This document shows positions 8,749 to 17,906 of a stretch of DNA of 64,000 nucleotides, one piece after another. The notes below the pieces were generated by a model. It was not told where the DNA came from. It did no database searches and was given only the letters and a program-made list of their open reading frames with translations. The DNA comes from Massilia sp. erpn (GTDB lineage Bacteria; Pseudomonadota; Gammaproteobacteria; Burkholderiales; Burkholderiaceae_D), in assembly GCF_024400215.1 (NCBI RefSeq), contig NZ_CP053748.1:1798001-1862000 (forward strand), in the 5' to 3' direction. Numbering within the stretch: position 1 is the stretch's first letter; the number at the start of each line of letters is the position of its first letter. Both the position numbers and the translations under genes were made by a program.

Positions 8749-11700
8749 TTAAGCGCCGAGCGTCATCAGGCTGGCGTTGCCGCCGGCTGCGGTGGTGTTG
8801 ACGCACAGGGCGCGTTCGGCGACCAGACGCCACAGGGGGATTTCGCTATCGTCGCTGCTGTCGATGACGGAGACCAGGGCGCCATCGCGGGCTGCCAGCT
8901 CGGGACGCAAACTGGCGCTGAGCGAAGATTCGACCAGGGCGATCTGGAAGCCGGTTTTGACTTCGTTCAGCTGGCTGAAGACCTGGATGCGGTCTTTGAC
9001 GGCTGCCGGCAGGTCAGCCGGCAGCAAAGCCGGGCTGCTTTCCAGTACCAGCGCCTGGTTGCCGGTGGCCATGGCGGCTGCAATCTGGTTCAGCAGGGCT
9101 GGCTGGGTGCTGGCTGCGCACAATACAGCGCCGCGCGAGGTGAAGCTCAGCGTGTTGCGCTCACCTGTCGGGCCTGGCAGGACGGTGGTGCTGCCGAGCA
9201 GGCTGCTGTGGGCGTATTTCTCGCTAAGCTTGCTGACCGTGTCCAGGCCTTTGGCCTTGGACCAGGCCGCCAACGCGTCGAAAGCGGCGGTGGTGCGGCG
9301 TTCCGGCGTCGACGCCAGTACGGCATGGCGCTGCAGACGTTTCAGATACAGCGGACCACCGGCTTTCGGCCCCGTGCCCGATTTGCCTTCGCCGCCGAAC
9401 GGTTGCACGCCGACCACGGCGCCCACGATATTGCGGTTGACGTAGATATTGCCCACATGCGCGCGCGAGGTGATGAAATCGATGGTTTCGTCAATGCGCG
9501 AATGCACGCCCAGAGTCAGGCCAAAGCCGCTGGCATTGATTTCGCCAATGACTTTCGGCAGATCGGCGCGCTTATAGCGGATCACGTGCATCACAGGACC
9601 GAAAACTTCCTTGCTCAGCTCGTTCAGCGAGCGGATTTCCAGCACGGTCGGCGGCACGAACGTACCGTTCACATCGCTTGGCAGGCCCAGCGAGAAGCTG
9701 TTGACGGCCGTTTTGCGCGTGGTTTCGATGTGCGACAGCAGGTTTTGCTGGGCTTCGGCATCGATCACCGGACCGATATCGGTCACCAGGCGGTCTGGGC
9801 TGCCGATTTTCAGTTCGGCCATGGCACCTTTGAGCATGCGGATGGTCTTGTCGGCGATATCTTCCTGCAGGAACAGCACGCGCAGGGCCGAGCAGCGCTG
9901 GCCGGCGCTGTCGAAGGCCGAGGAAATCGCATCCTGCACCACCTGCTCCGGCAGCGAGGAGGAATCGACGATCATGGCGTTCTGGCCGCCGGTTTCGGCG
10001 ATCAGTGGGATATCGGCATGCTCGGCCGCGGCGCGCTTGGCCAGCGAACGGTTGATGAGCTGGGCCACTTCGGTCGAGCCGGTGAAGATCACGCCCTTGA
10101 CGCGGGCATCGTTGCACAGGCCGGCGCCCACCACTTCGCCGCGGCCTGGCAGGAATTGCAGCGCGGCACGCGGAATGCCGGCTTCATGCAGCAGTTCCAC
10201 GGCGCGGAAAGCGATCAGCGGGGTCTGCTCGGCCGGCTTGGCCAGTACCACATTGCCGGCTGCCAGTGCGGCAGCGACCTGGCCGGTGAAGATGGCCAGC
10301 GGGAAGTTCCACGGGCTGATGCAGGTGACCGGACCCAGGGCCAGGGTATTCGGCGCGCTGCTCACCTCGGCAGCGTAATAGCGCAGGAAGTCCACCGCTT
10401 CGCGGATTTCGGCAATCGCATTCGGCAGCGATTTGCCCGCTTCGCGGATCGCCAGCGTCATCAGTTCCAGCATATGGGTTTCGAACAGCTCGGCGGCGCG
10501 CACCAGGGCGGCGGCGCGCTGCGACGGTTCCACCGTCTGCCAGTCCATGGCGAAATGGCTGGCGCTGGCCAGCGCGTTTTCCACGTCGGCGCCATTGGCT
10601 TCCGTCACCTGGCCCACCACATCGCTTTTCTGCGCCGGATTGACGACCGGCTGGGCTGGCTGGCCCTCGCTGGCGGCCACTGCCAGCAGCGGCACGGCGC
10701 TCCAGCTGCGCTGCTCAGCCAGTACGGCTGAGATATGGCGCAGCACGTCTTCGTTTGCCAGGTCCAGGCCGGCCGAGTTCAGACGCTCGGCGCCGAACAT
10801 ATTCAGCGGCTGCGGAATGGCCGGGTGCGGCAAGCCGCCTTGTTCGCGTGCGATGTCCAGCGGGTTTTTCACCAGCGATTCGACCGGAATGCTCTCATCC
10901 ACGATCTGGTTCACGAAGGATGAGTTGGCGCCGTTTTCCAGCAGGCGGCGCACCAGGTAGGCCAGCAGCGTTTCATGCGAGCCGACCGGCGCGTAAATGC
11001 GGCAGCCCTTGCCCAGCTTGTCGGCGCCAACCACTTGGTCGTACAAGGTCTCACCCATGCCGTGCAGGCACTGGAACTCGTAGTCGTCGATGCCGTCGCG
11101 CTTGGCCCAGGTGTAGATGGTGGACAGGGTTTGCGCGTTATGGGTGGCGAATTGCGGGTAAATCACATCGGTCGCGCCCAGCAGCTTCTGTGCGCACACC
11201 AGGTAGGACACGTCGGTGTAGACCTTGCGCGTGTAGACCGGGTAGCCGGGCATGCCGTCCACCTGGGCACGCTTGATCTCGGCATCCCAATACGCGCCCT
11301 TGACCAGACGCACCATGAATTTGCGGCCGCTGCGCTTGGCCAGGTCGATCAGGAAGTCGATAACGAAGGGGCAACGTTTCTGGTAAGCCTGCACCACGAA
11401 GCCGATGCCGTCGAAACCGGCCAGGGCCGGGTCGAAAGCCATCGCTTCCATCAGGTCGAGCGACAGTTCCAGGCGGTCGGCCTCTTCCGCATCGATGTTC
11501 AGGCCGATGTCATAGCCCTTGGCCAGCAGCACCAGCTGGCGCAAGCGCGGCAGCAGCTCATTCATCACGCGCTCGCGCTGGGCGCGGCTGTAACGCGGGT
11601 GCAGGGCCGACAGCTTGACCGAAATGCCCGGACCTTCCTTGATGCCGCGGCCATTCGACGCGCGGCCGATGGCGTGGATCGCGGTTTCGTAGGCGGCGTA

Positions 11701-12399
11701 GTAGTTGGCCGCGTCGGCCTCGGTCAGCGCCGCCTCGCCCAGCATGTCATAGGAATAACGGTAGCCGCGCGCTTCGTTCTCGCGGCCATTTTTGATCGCT
11801 TCGTCGATGGTCTGGCCGGTGACGAACTGGTTGCCCAGCATGCGCATCGCCAGGTCCACGCCCTTGCGGATCAGCGGTTCGCCGCCCTTGGCGATCAGGC
11901 GGGTCAGGGCCGAGCCCAGACCCTGCTCGCTGCTCGAGCTGACCAGCTTGCCCGTCACCAGCAGACCCCAGGTCGCCGCATTCACGAACAGCGAAGGCGA
12001 CTCGCCCAGGTGTTTGCGCCAGTCGCCCTTGCTGATTTTGTCGGCAATCAGGCGGTCGGCGGTGGCGCTGTCTGGAATACGCAACAGTGCTTCGGCCAGG
12101 CACATCAGCGCCACGCCCTCTTCCGAGGACAGGGAAAACTCGTGCATCAGCGCATCCACGCCCGACGAGCGGGTACGTTTTTCACGTACCGAGTTCACCA
12201 GGCGCTGGGCCAGCGTCTGCGCCTGCTGCGTGGTTTCGGCCCCACCTTCGCGGATCTGCGACAGCAGCCACTGCACGGCGCCCTGTTCATCGCGGCGATA
12301 CGCGGCAGTCACGGCGGCGCGCAGCGGGCTGGGATCGCGCAGGATTTCGGCTTGCAGAGTAGCAAACGGGACGAGGGAAGGAGGGGCTGCTGGATGCAT
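8749..12399 (-). CDS. putA: Bifunctional proline dehydrogenase / delta-1-pyrroline-5-carboxylate dehydrogenase
   Basis: Converts proline to glutamate in two steps (FAD-dependent, then NAD-dependent) with channelling of P5C. The 1216-aa protein has the PRODH barrel at about 190-480 (RLVKGAYWDAEIKRAQ), the aldehyde dehydrogenase at about 560-1010 (ETGGQNAMIVDSS; catalytic Cys near 836 in AGQRCSALRV), and a further domain of about 200 aa at the C-terminus. It lacks the N-terminal ribbon-helix-helix domain of the E. coli protein, so it should not regulate itself; this is the type-B architecture. I start at ATG 12399 (MHPAAPPSLV); a frame 20 codons longer looks like leader. The divergent Lrp-type gene is the likely activator. 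Confidence 0.95.
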   Translation of the reverse strand: MHPAAPPSLVPFATLQAEILRDPSPLRAAVTAAYRRDEQGAVQWLLSQIREGGAETTQQAQTLAQRLVNSVREKRTRSSGVDALMHEFSLSSEEGVALMCLAEALLRIPDSATADRLIADKISKGDWRKHLGESPSLFVNAATWGLLVTGKLVSSSSEQGLGSALTRLIAKGGEPLIRKGVDLAMRMLGNQFVTGQTIDEAIKNGRENEARGYRYSYDMLGEAALTEADAANYYAAYETAIHAIGRASNGRGIKEGPGISVKLSALHPRYSRAQRERVMNELLPRLRQLVLLAKGYDIGLNIDAEEADRLELSLDLMEAMAFDPALAGFDGIGFVVQAYQKRCPFVIDFLIDLAKRSGRKFMVRLVKGAYWDAEIKRAQVDGMPGYPVYTRKVYTDVSYLVCAQKLLGATDVIYPQFATHNAQTLSTIYTWAKRDGIDDYEFQCLHGMGETLYDQVVGADKLGKGCRIYAPVGSHETLLAYLVRRLLENGANSSFVNQIVDESIPVESLVKNPLDIAREQGGLPHPAIPQPLNMFGAERLNSAGLDLANEDVLRHISAVLAEQRSWSAVPLLAVAASEGQPAQPVVNPAQKSDVVGQVTEANGADVENALASASHFAMDWQTVEPSQRAAALVRAAELFETHMLELMTLAIREAGKSLPNAIAEIREAVDFLRYYAAEVSSAPNTLALGPVTCISPWNFPLAIFTGQVAAALAAGNVVLAKPAEQTPLIAFRAVELLHEAGIPRAALQFLPGRGEVVGAGLCNDARVKGVIFTGSTEVAQLINRSLAKRAAAEHADIPLIAETGGQNAMIVDSSSLPEQVVQDAISSAFDSAGQRCSALRVLFLQEDIADKTIRMLKGAMAELKIGSPDRLVTDIGPVIDAEAQQNLLSHIETTRKTAVNSFSLGLPSDVNGTFVPPTVLEIRSLNELSKEVFGPVMHVIRYKRADLPKVIGEINASGFGLTLGVHSRIDETIDFITSRAHVGNIYVNRNIVGAVVGVQPFGGEGKSGTGPKAGGPLYLKRLQRHAVLASTPERRTTAAFDALAAWSKAKGLDTVSKLSEKYAHSSLLGSTTVLPGPTGERNTLSFTSRGAVLCAASTQPALLNQIAAAMATGNQALVLESSPALLPADLPAAVKDRIQVFSQLNEVKTGFQIALVESSLSASLRPELAARDGALVSVIDSSDDSEIPLWRLVAERALCVNTTAAGGNASLMTLGA

Positions 12400-12534
12400 G
12401 AATGACTCTTTTGTCGAAGAAATAATGAGGTTGAGCACATAAGAAAACACGCCCGACAAACCCTGTTTGCGGAGCGTGTTCTACGGTGCTGCTGATGATT
12501 TGATTGTATGCGGGATTCTTCTGGATTAATTCTG

Positions 12535-12557
12535 GTATTGCTTAGGACTAGCAATAC
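12535..12557. promoter_or_regulatory. Inverted repeat in the putA / Lrp-family divergent promoter
   Basis: GTATTGCT, 7-nt spacer, AGCAATAC: perfect 8-bp arms lying 54 bp before the regulator start and 136 bp before the putA start. The position suits an operator for the neighbouring Lrp-family protein, though the match to the E. coli Lrp consensus is only loose. Confidence 0.5.
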
Positions 12558-12610
12558 ATAGTTTTTAGTGAGAGAATTTGACCAAATAAAATTAATTAGG
12601 GGATGAATCC

Positions 12611-13066
12611 ATGCTGGACAAGATCAGTAAGAAGATTCTGATGGAGCTGCAAAGCGACGGCCGCATCAGCAATGTGGAACTGGCAGCACGCGTCAATCTA
12701 TCGCCTGCCGCCTGCCTGGAGCGCGTGCGCAAGCTGCACGAATCCGGCTATATCATGGGCTATACCGCCCAGCTTAATCCACAGTTGCTGGACGTGTCGC
12801 TGCTCGTCTTTATCGAAGTCGTGCTCGACCGCACCACGCCCGAAGTCTTCGACGCCTTCAAGCAAAGTGTGCAGGTCATCCCCGAAGTGCTCGAATGCCA
12901 TATGGTGGCCGGCGGCTTCGACTACCTGGTGAAAGCGCGCGTCAAGGACATGGCCGCCTACCGCGAATTCCTCGGCAAGACCCTGCTGCAGAAAGGCGTA
13001 CGCGAAACCCACACCTACGCCGTGATGGAAGAAGTCAAAAACACCAGCAAGCTCCCCATCAAATAA
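12611..13066 (+). CDS. Lrp/AsnC-family regulator, probable proline-responsive activator of putA
   Basis: 151-aa feast/famine regulator. An N-terminal winged helix-turn-helix (DKISKKILMELQSDGRISNVELAARVNLSP) is followed by a C-terminal RAM ligand-binding domain (VLECHMVAGGFDYLVKARVKD) that forms the oligomer. It starts at ATG 12611 after AGGGGATGAATCC. Divergence from putA with a shared 211-bp promoter region matches the putA-regulator pairs known in several proteobacteria, so proline is the likely effector (inference). It ends 12 bp before a REPIN-like element. Confidence 0.88.
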   Translation: MLDKISKKILMELQSDGRISNVELAARVNLSPAACLERVRKLHESGYIMGYTAQLNPQLLDVSLLVFIEVVLDRTTPEVFDAFKQSVQVIPEVLECHMVAGGFDYLVKARVKDMAAYREFLGKTLLQKGVRETHTYAVMEEVKNTSKLPIK

Positions 13067-13077
13067 GCCCGTTTGCG

Positions 13078-13202
13078 CCAAATCAAACAATGTCCGACCC
13101 TGGTGTCAGGCACCGGAGTAGGACATTTCTTGATTTTTCTCAAAGAATGTCTAACCCTGGTGCCTGACACCAGGGTGGGACATTTGCTGATTTAGATCAA
13201 AG
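13078..13202. repeat. REPIN-like double hairpin between convergent genes (copy 2)
   Basis: Same layout as the element at 8612-8740: a first palindrome with core GGTGTCAGGCACC (13090-13128), a TTGATTTTTCTCAA link, then a palindrome with core GGTGCCTGACACC (13146-13184) and a CTGATTTAGATCAA tail. It lies exactly between the ends of two convergent genes. Confidence 0.75.
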
Positions 13203-13204
13203 GC

Positions 13205-14173
13205 TTAGTAGGTGTCGTTCTTGGGGGCGGTGCCGGGCGCGGTGCGCTGGGTGACGCTGTTCATGCTTTCGAGGTGGCTGCGCAGCCATTTGTGCACGGG
13301 GCTGCGGGCGTCGCGTTCGTGCCAGAGCATGTCGAGGTGGACGGCGGGCAGCTGGAACGGCAGCTCTTTCGAAATCAATGCGTCGGTCATGCCGGTGGAG
13401 GCGATCAGGTGCTTGGGCAGCACCGTCACCAGATCGGAGTTGGCGACCACGCGGCCGGCGGTGAAGAATTGGTTCACCGTCAGCAGAATGCGCCGTTCGC
13501 GGCCGATCTGGGCCAGGGCTTCGTCGACCAGGCCGTGGGCGCGGCCGGAGAAACTCACCAGCAGGTGGTTGGTGGCGCAGTAGCTGTCCAGGGTCAGGTC
13601 GCCCTTGGCCAGCGGATGGTCGCGCCGCATCACACACACATACGTTCCGGAATACAGGCGCTCGTGGCGGATCGGCGAACTCGGTTCGCTCATCAGCTGG
13701 GCCGCCACGCCGGGGAAGAAGCCGACCGCCAGGTCGATGTCGCCGCGCAGCAGCATGGGACGCGGCTCGCGCGTCGTCAGCGGCACCATCCTTACATTCA
13801 CGCCGGGCGCTTCGCGTTCGATCGAACGCATCAGCGAGGGCAGCCAGAAGGCGGCCGTGGCGTCGGCCATGGCCATGCGGAAGGTGGCGTGGGCGCGCGA
13901 GACGTCAAAAGTGCCGGGCGCCACCGCCGCTTCCAGCGAGGCCAGGGCGCCGCGCACGGCCGGCCACAGGGCTTCGGCGCGCGGGGTCGGCTTGACGCCG
14001 TAGGCGGTGCGGATCAGCAAGTCGTCGCCCAGGCTTTCGCGCAGGCGCTTGATGGCATTCGAGACCGCCGGCTGGGTCATGGCCAGGTGGCCGGCCGCCC
14101 GCGTCAGGTTCTGCTCGGTCATCACGGCGTCGAAGACGCGCAACAGGTTCAGGTCCAGCGTCAGAAAGCTCAT
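13205..14173 (-). CDS. LysR-family transcriptional regulator
   Basis: 322 aa. The N-terminal winged helix (LDLNLLRVFDAVMTEQNLTRAAGHLAMTQPAVSNAIKRLR) and the periplasmic-binding-protein-like effector domain resemble the NodD/DntR branch, whose members answer aromatic or other small ligands. The target is not evident: the divergent neighbour encodes only a small membrane protein. A perfect 16-bp AT-rich palindrome lies 46 bp upstream of the start. The 3' end abuts a REPIN-like element. Confidence 0.88.
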   Translation of the reverse strand: MSFLTLDLNLLRVFDAVMTEQNLTRAAGHLAMTQPAVSNAIKRLRESLGDDLLIRTAYGVKPTPRAEALWPAVRGALASLEAAVAPGTFDVSRAHATFRMAMADATAAFWLPSLMRSIEREAPGVNVRMVPLTTREPRPMLLRGDIDLAVGFFPGVAAQLMSEPSSPIRHERLYSGTYVCVMRRDHPLAKGDLTLDSYCATNHLLVSFSGRAHGLVDEALAQIGRERRILLTVNQFFTAGRVVANSDLVTVLPKHLIASTGMTDALISKELPFQLPAVHLDMLWHERDARSPVHKWLRSHLESMNSVTQRTAPGTAPKNDTY

Positions 14174-14218
14174 GGTGTTTGGCGGTCAGGTTGGGGGGCG
14201 GCGCGAATGATTATTCAC

Positions 14219-14234
14219 AATAATTATAATTATT
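14219..14234. promoter_or_regulatory. AT-rich perfect palindrome in the LysR promoter region
   Basis: AATAATTATAATTATT is its own reverse complement and lies in a strikingly AT-rich island between the LysR gene and the divergent small gene. LysR proteins bind dyads of this size, so it is a candidate operator. Confidence 0.45.
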
Positions 14235-14309
14235 ATTGGGAAACAAAATTAGATTTATATGTTGCGCTGCACTATAGTTACGCTAGATTCTAAATGCAAC
14301 TGAAACATC

Positions 14310-14603
14310 ATGTCTACCTTCATTTCCGCGTCGCAACTTTTCCTGCAAGACCTCTCCTTCATGGACGCCGTCCTGGTGCTGCTGGGCGTAGCCCTGGTAT
14401 TCGGCACCGTGATGCTGTTCCAGCCGCTGCTGCGCGGCGTGGCACGCGCTGCAATGATGGTCGTTAAGCCAAAAATGAGTAAAGAGGAGCAGCTGAACCG
14501 CCGCAAGATGCATGACGCGATGCTGCTGAAAAGCATGCTGAACTCGCCCGATGGCTCGCCCAGCCATGCCGCCGAGCTGTATGCCCTGGCATCGCGTTCC
14601 TGA
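14310..14603 (+). CDS. Small single-pass membrane protein, function unknown
   Basis: 97 aa. One hydrophobic segment at about residues 19-45 (MDAVLVLLGVALVFGTVMLF) is followed by a basic, polar tail (KPKMSKEEQLNRRKMHD). I do not recognise a family. It is divergent from the LysR gene and followed by a GC-rich hairpin, so it looks like a free-standing unit. The ribosome site is weak. Codon use is typical of the neighbours, which supports it being real. Confidence 0.65.
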   Translation: MSTFISASQLFLQDLSFMDAVLVLLGVALVFGTVMLFQPLLRGVARAAMMVVKPKMSKEEQLNRRKMHDAMLLKSMLNSPDGSPSHAAELYALASRS

Positions 14604-14615
14604 GAAATGAAAGTG

Positions 14616-14642
14616 GCGGCAGCAGGAAAGCCCGTCTGCCGC
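14616..14642. terminator. Hairpin between convergent genes
   Basis: GCGGCAG ... CTGCCGC, 7-bp arms with a 13-nt loop, placed between the ends of the small membrane protein gene and the chalcone isomerase-like gene. There is no T-run on either side, so this is a weak terminator candidate. Confidence 0.35.
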
Positions 14643-14658
14643 ATTGCAGCATCGAAGC

Positions 14659-15252
14659 TTACTTCACTTCACCCAGCAGTTTCGGCTTGAGCGAGCTGTC
14701 CACTGCCTTGTCCCCAATCCAGATGCGGGTAATCGCGTTGTAGAACGCGACATCCGGCACGGTTTCCCCGATTTTCTTCCCATTCAGCTGGCATTGCGTG
14801 CCGACGCCGGGAATCCAGTCTACCAGTAGTACATCGCCCTTCTTCAGGCCGGGGATGGCGGCAAACATTTCACCGAAGGTTTTGGTTTGCGGCAGGATCT
14901 TGGTGCGTTCGGTCTGGTCGGTATTGGCGTTCAGGCCATCCATGAAGGCCTTGCCGAAGTCTTCCGAGCTCAGATCGCGCATGCTGACGATCTGGATGCG
15001 GCGCGCGCCCGGCACGGCCAGGATGTCGGCCATGCTGGTTTTTTTCTCGCTCAGGTACAGGCCCAGGGCATAGACCTTGAAGATGACCTTGGTGCGCAGG
15101 CCGGCGCCGTTCAGCTTGAGCTGCTGGCCGGCGACGGTGGCGGTTTCCTCGAATTTCACGCCGGCCACGTCGGTGCTGGCGAAAACCGGGGCGGCAGAGA
15201 ACATCAGGGCAGCGGCGGCTGCCTGGATCAGGGTGCGGCGGGTGATGGACAT
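14659..15252 (-). CDS. Exported chalcone isomerase-like protein
   Basis: 197 aa with an N-terminal signal sequence (RRTLIQAAAAALMFSAAPVFA) and a chalcone-isomerase-like fold body (VAGVKFEETATVAGQQLKLN ... VIFKVYALGLYLSEK, later GLKKGDVLLVDWIPG). Bacterial members of this family are periplasmic proteins of unclear function and are not expected to isomerise chalcones. The twin Arg near the start (ITRRTLIQ) is Tat-like but imperfect. It is monocistronic as far as can be seen. Confidence 0.82.
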   Translation of the reverse strand: MSITRRTLIQAAAAALMFSAAPVFASTDVAGVKFEETATVAGQQLKLNGAGLRTKVIFKVYALGLYLSEKKTSMADILAVPGARRIQIVSMRDLSSEDFGKAFMDGLNANTDQTERTKILPQTKTFGEMFAAIPGLKKGDVLLVDWIPGVGTQCQLNGKKIGETVPDVAFYNAITRIWIGDKAVDSSLKPKLLGEVK

Positions 15253-15334
15253 GCTGTCTCCAATTAGTGTGGTTGCCGGTGAAATATACCACCGGCCGCG
15301 CCTAATTGTGCACGCCCATGCTATTTTGCGACGC

Positions 15335-15616
<282 letters not shown>

Positions 15617-15622
15617 TTAAGG

Positions 15623-16156
<534 letters not shown>

Positions 16157-16177
16157 TTATGCCTGAAATCGCTGCTG

Positions 16178-16813
16178 CTAATTTTTTAGGCGCAATTTCA
16201 ATAAGTGATAGTACACCATGCCAGCCTTATCCGCCCGGACCACCTCCCAAGCCGCCATCCACTCGGGCACTTCTTCCCCTTCGAACGTAAGCGGCAGGCC
16301 GGATTCGGCGTACACCAGGCCATCTTCCTTGAGCAGGCCGGCGCACAGCGGCAGCGCCTTGCTCAGAAAGTCTTGCTGGTAAGGCGGATCGAGGAAGACC
16401 AGGTCGAAGCGCTGGCCGCGCAGCGCCAGCGACTGGGCGCTGGCCACGGCGTCGCCGCGCTGCAGCGTCACATTGGCGGCGTTCAGCTTGGCCTTGATGC
16501 TGTCCAGCTGGCGGATGACGGCGCTATTGCTATCGATCATGAGCACGTTCTGCGCGCCACGGCTGGCCGCTTCGAAGCCGAGCGCGCCGCTGCCGGCGAA
16601 CAGGTCCAGCACCTGGGCCGCGGCCCATTCGCCGTCGCGCAGGTGGTTAATCCAGTTGAACACCGTTTCGCGCACGCGGTCCGGCGTGGGACGCAGGCCC
16701 AGCGCTTCCAGCACGGGCAGCGTCGAACGTTTCCATTGCCCGCCGATGATGCGCACCTGCTTGGCGTGCTGGGGACCGTGGACGGGGACTTTGGCGGGCT
16801 TCTTCTTTTGCAT
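16178..16813 (-). CDS. rsmD: 16S rRNA (guanine-966 N2)-methyltransferase
   Basis: 211 aa. Methylates G966 of 16S rRNA in the assembled 30S subunit using SAM. Motifs: VRIIGGQWKRSTLPV, RPTPDRVRETVFNWI, the SAM-binding VLDLFAGSGALGFEAASRGA and the catalytic LVFLDPPYQQ. The frame stays open 40 codons upstream but runs through an inverted-repeat element, so I start at ATG 16813 (MQKKKPAKVPVHG). The lysine-rich N-terminus is compatible with RNA binding. Confidence 0.94.
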   Translation of the reverse strand: MQKKKPAKVPVHGPQHAKQVRIIGGQWKRSTLPVLEALGLRPTPDRVRETVFNWINHLRDGEWAAAQVLDLFAGSGALGFEAASRGAQNVLMIDSNSAVIRQLDSIKAKLNAANVTLQRGDAVASAQSLALRGQRFDLVFLDPPYQQDFLSKALPLCAGLLKEDGLVYAESGLPLTFEGEEVPEWMAAWEVVRADKAGMVYYHLLKLRLKN

Positions 16814-16877
16814 GGGACAACGGGGAGGTGGTTCAACGGCGGCCACTATACCACGCAGCCCTCCCCGCCAGCCCTTA

Positions 16878-16978
16878 GAGGCCGTTTCAAAATGGGTGTG
16901 GCGTCGTTGCAGCTCCTTGCCGTGCAGGCGCACTGTCTTCGTCGCTGCGCCTAGCCACGCCCATTTTGAAACGCCCTC
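16878..16978. repeat. 101-bp element with 25-bp terminal inverted repeats (MITE-like)
   Basis: Arms 16878-16902 and 16954-16978 match at 23 of 25 positions as inverted repeats (core GTTTCAAAATGGG). The interior of about 51 bp is GC-rich and non-coding. It starts 65 bp upstream of the rsmD start and ends directly against the lipoprotein stop codon. It could be a miniature mobile element or an unusually long hairpin terminator. Confidence 0.7.
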
Positions 16979-17878
16979 TTATTTGGCCTGGGCCGCCAGG
17001 GTGTTGAAATCGTCGATCCAGCCCTGCATGCGCTTGTGGGCATGGGCTTTCTGCGCCGGCGTGGCCAGCTGGACCACGGTGTAGACCAGGTCGATGGTGC
17101 TGCTGGTATACGCATCCATGAAAGGTTTGCGCTCGGAATTGTCCATGCGCGCGAAGCTTTCGCGGATCAGGCTCTGCACCCAGGCGATGGCTTGCTCGCG
17201 GCTGGGCTGTTCGCGCGCGATGCGCTGCGCCAGTTCCAGGATGCTGCGCTGGCGGCGCATGCGCTCGTCGAGCCAGATTTCATTGTCGAGCGGACGGGCG
17301 TCGGAGGCGCGGCGGATGGCCGCTTCCTGCTCGGAACTGAAATTGCCGAACCACAGCTCGAACTGGTCCATCGACTTCTTATAGCGGAACTTGTTCTGCT
17401 GCTCGCGGTCCCCCTTCATATTCTTTTTGCGGAAATCGGCATTGTTCTTGGCGAATTTCTTTTCCATCTGGGCCAGCTGCTCGGGATGCAGGGTCAGCGC
17501 CATATCGGCGATATCGGGCGCCGCCTTGAGCAGCAGGGCCTGGGTGCGGTTGCGCGCATCGTGATAGCTGGCCAGCAGGTCGGCGCGGCTGACCTTGCCC
17601 TGTTGCAGCTGGGCCTGGGTTTTTTGCAGCACTTGCACATAGTCCTGCAACTGGGTTTTGCGGTGCCAGCGGAACAGTTCGTCGATATCGTGTTTGACCT
17701 CGCCCTTCTGTTCGCCATCGAAATCGATATAGCCATCCAGCCACCAGTAAAGCAAGGTATCGCCATTGTTATAGGCCAGGCGCAGCGAGCTGCACGCTGT
17801 GACCAGCAAAGCCACGACCAGCACGATATACAGGCTGGCACGGCGGGAAAAAGAGTGCTGCGTGTTAAACTTTTGCAT
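16979..17878 (-). CDS. DUF6279-like lipoprotein, function unknown
   Basis: 299 aa. A signal peptide with a lipobox (VVALLVTAC) near residue 29 predicts an acylated envelope protein. The mature part is mostly helical and charged ([20 protein letters not shown]) with the [20 protein letters not shown] start typical of this uncharacterised family. It is divergent from glmU with only 28 bp between the starts, so the two promoters overlap the coding ends. Confidence 0.8.
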   Translation of the reverse strand: MQKFNTQHSFSRRASLYIVLVVALLVTACSSLRLAYNNGDTLLYWWLDGYIDFDGEQKGEVKHDIDELFRWHRKTQLQDYVQVLQKTQAQLQQGKVSRADLLASYHDARNRTQALLLKAAPDIADMALTLHPEQLAQMEKKFAKNNADFRKKNMKGDREQQNKFRYKKSMDQFELWFGNFSSEQEAAIRRASDARPLDNEIWLDERMRRQRSILELAQRIAREQPSREQAIAWVQSLIRESFARMDNSERKPFMDAYTSSTIDLVYTVVQLATPAQKAHAHKRMQGWIDDFNTLAAQAK

Positions 17879-17906
17879 ATTTTTAACTCACTCGAATTTT
17901 CGGCCT

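Noticed and set aside
9208..10731. 507-codon open frame opposite putA
   Set aside because: Low-complexity His/Gln/Arg-rich product typical of the reverse strand of high-GC genes; no ribosome site; putA is unquestionable on the other strand.
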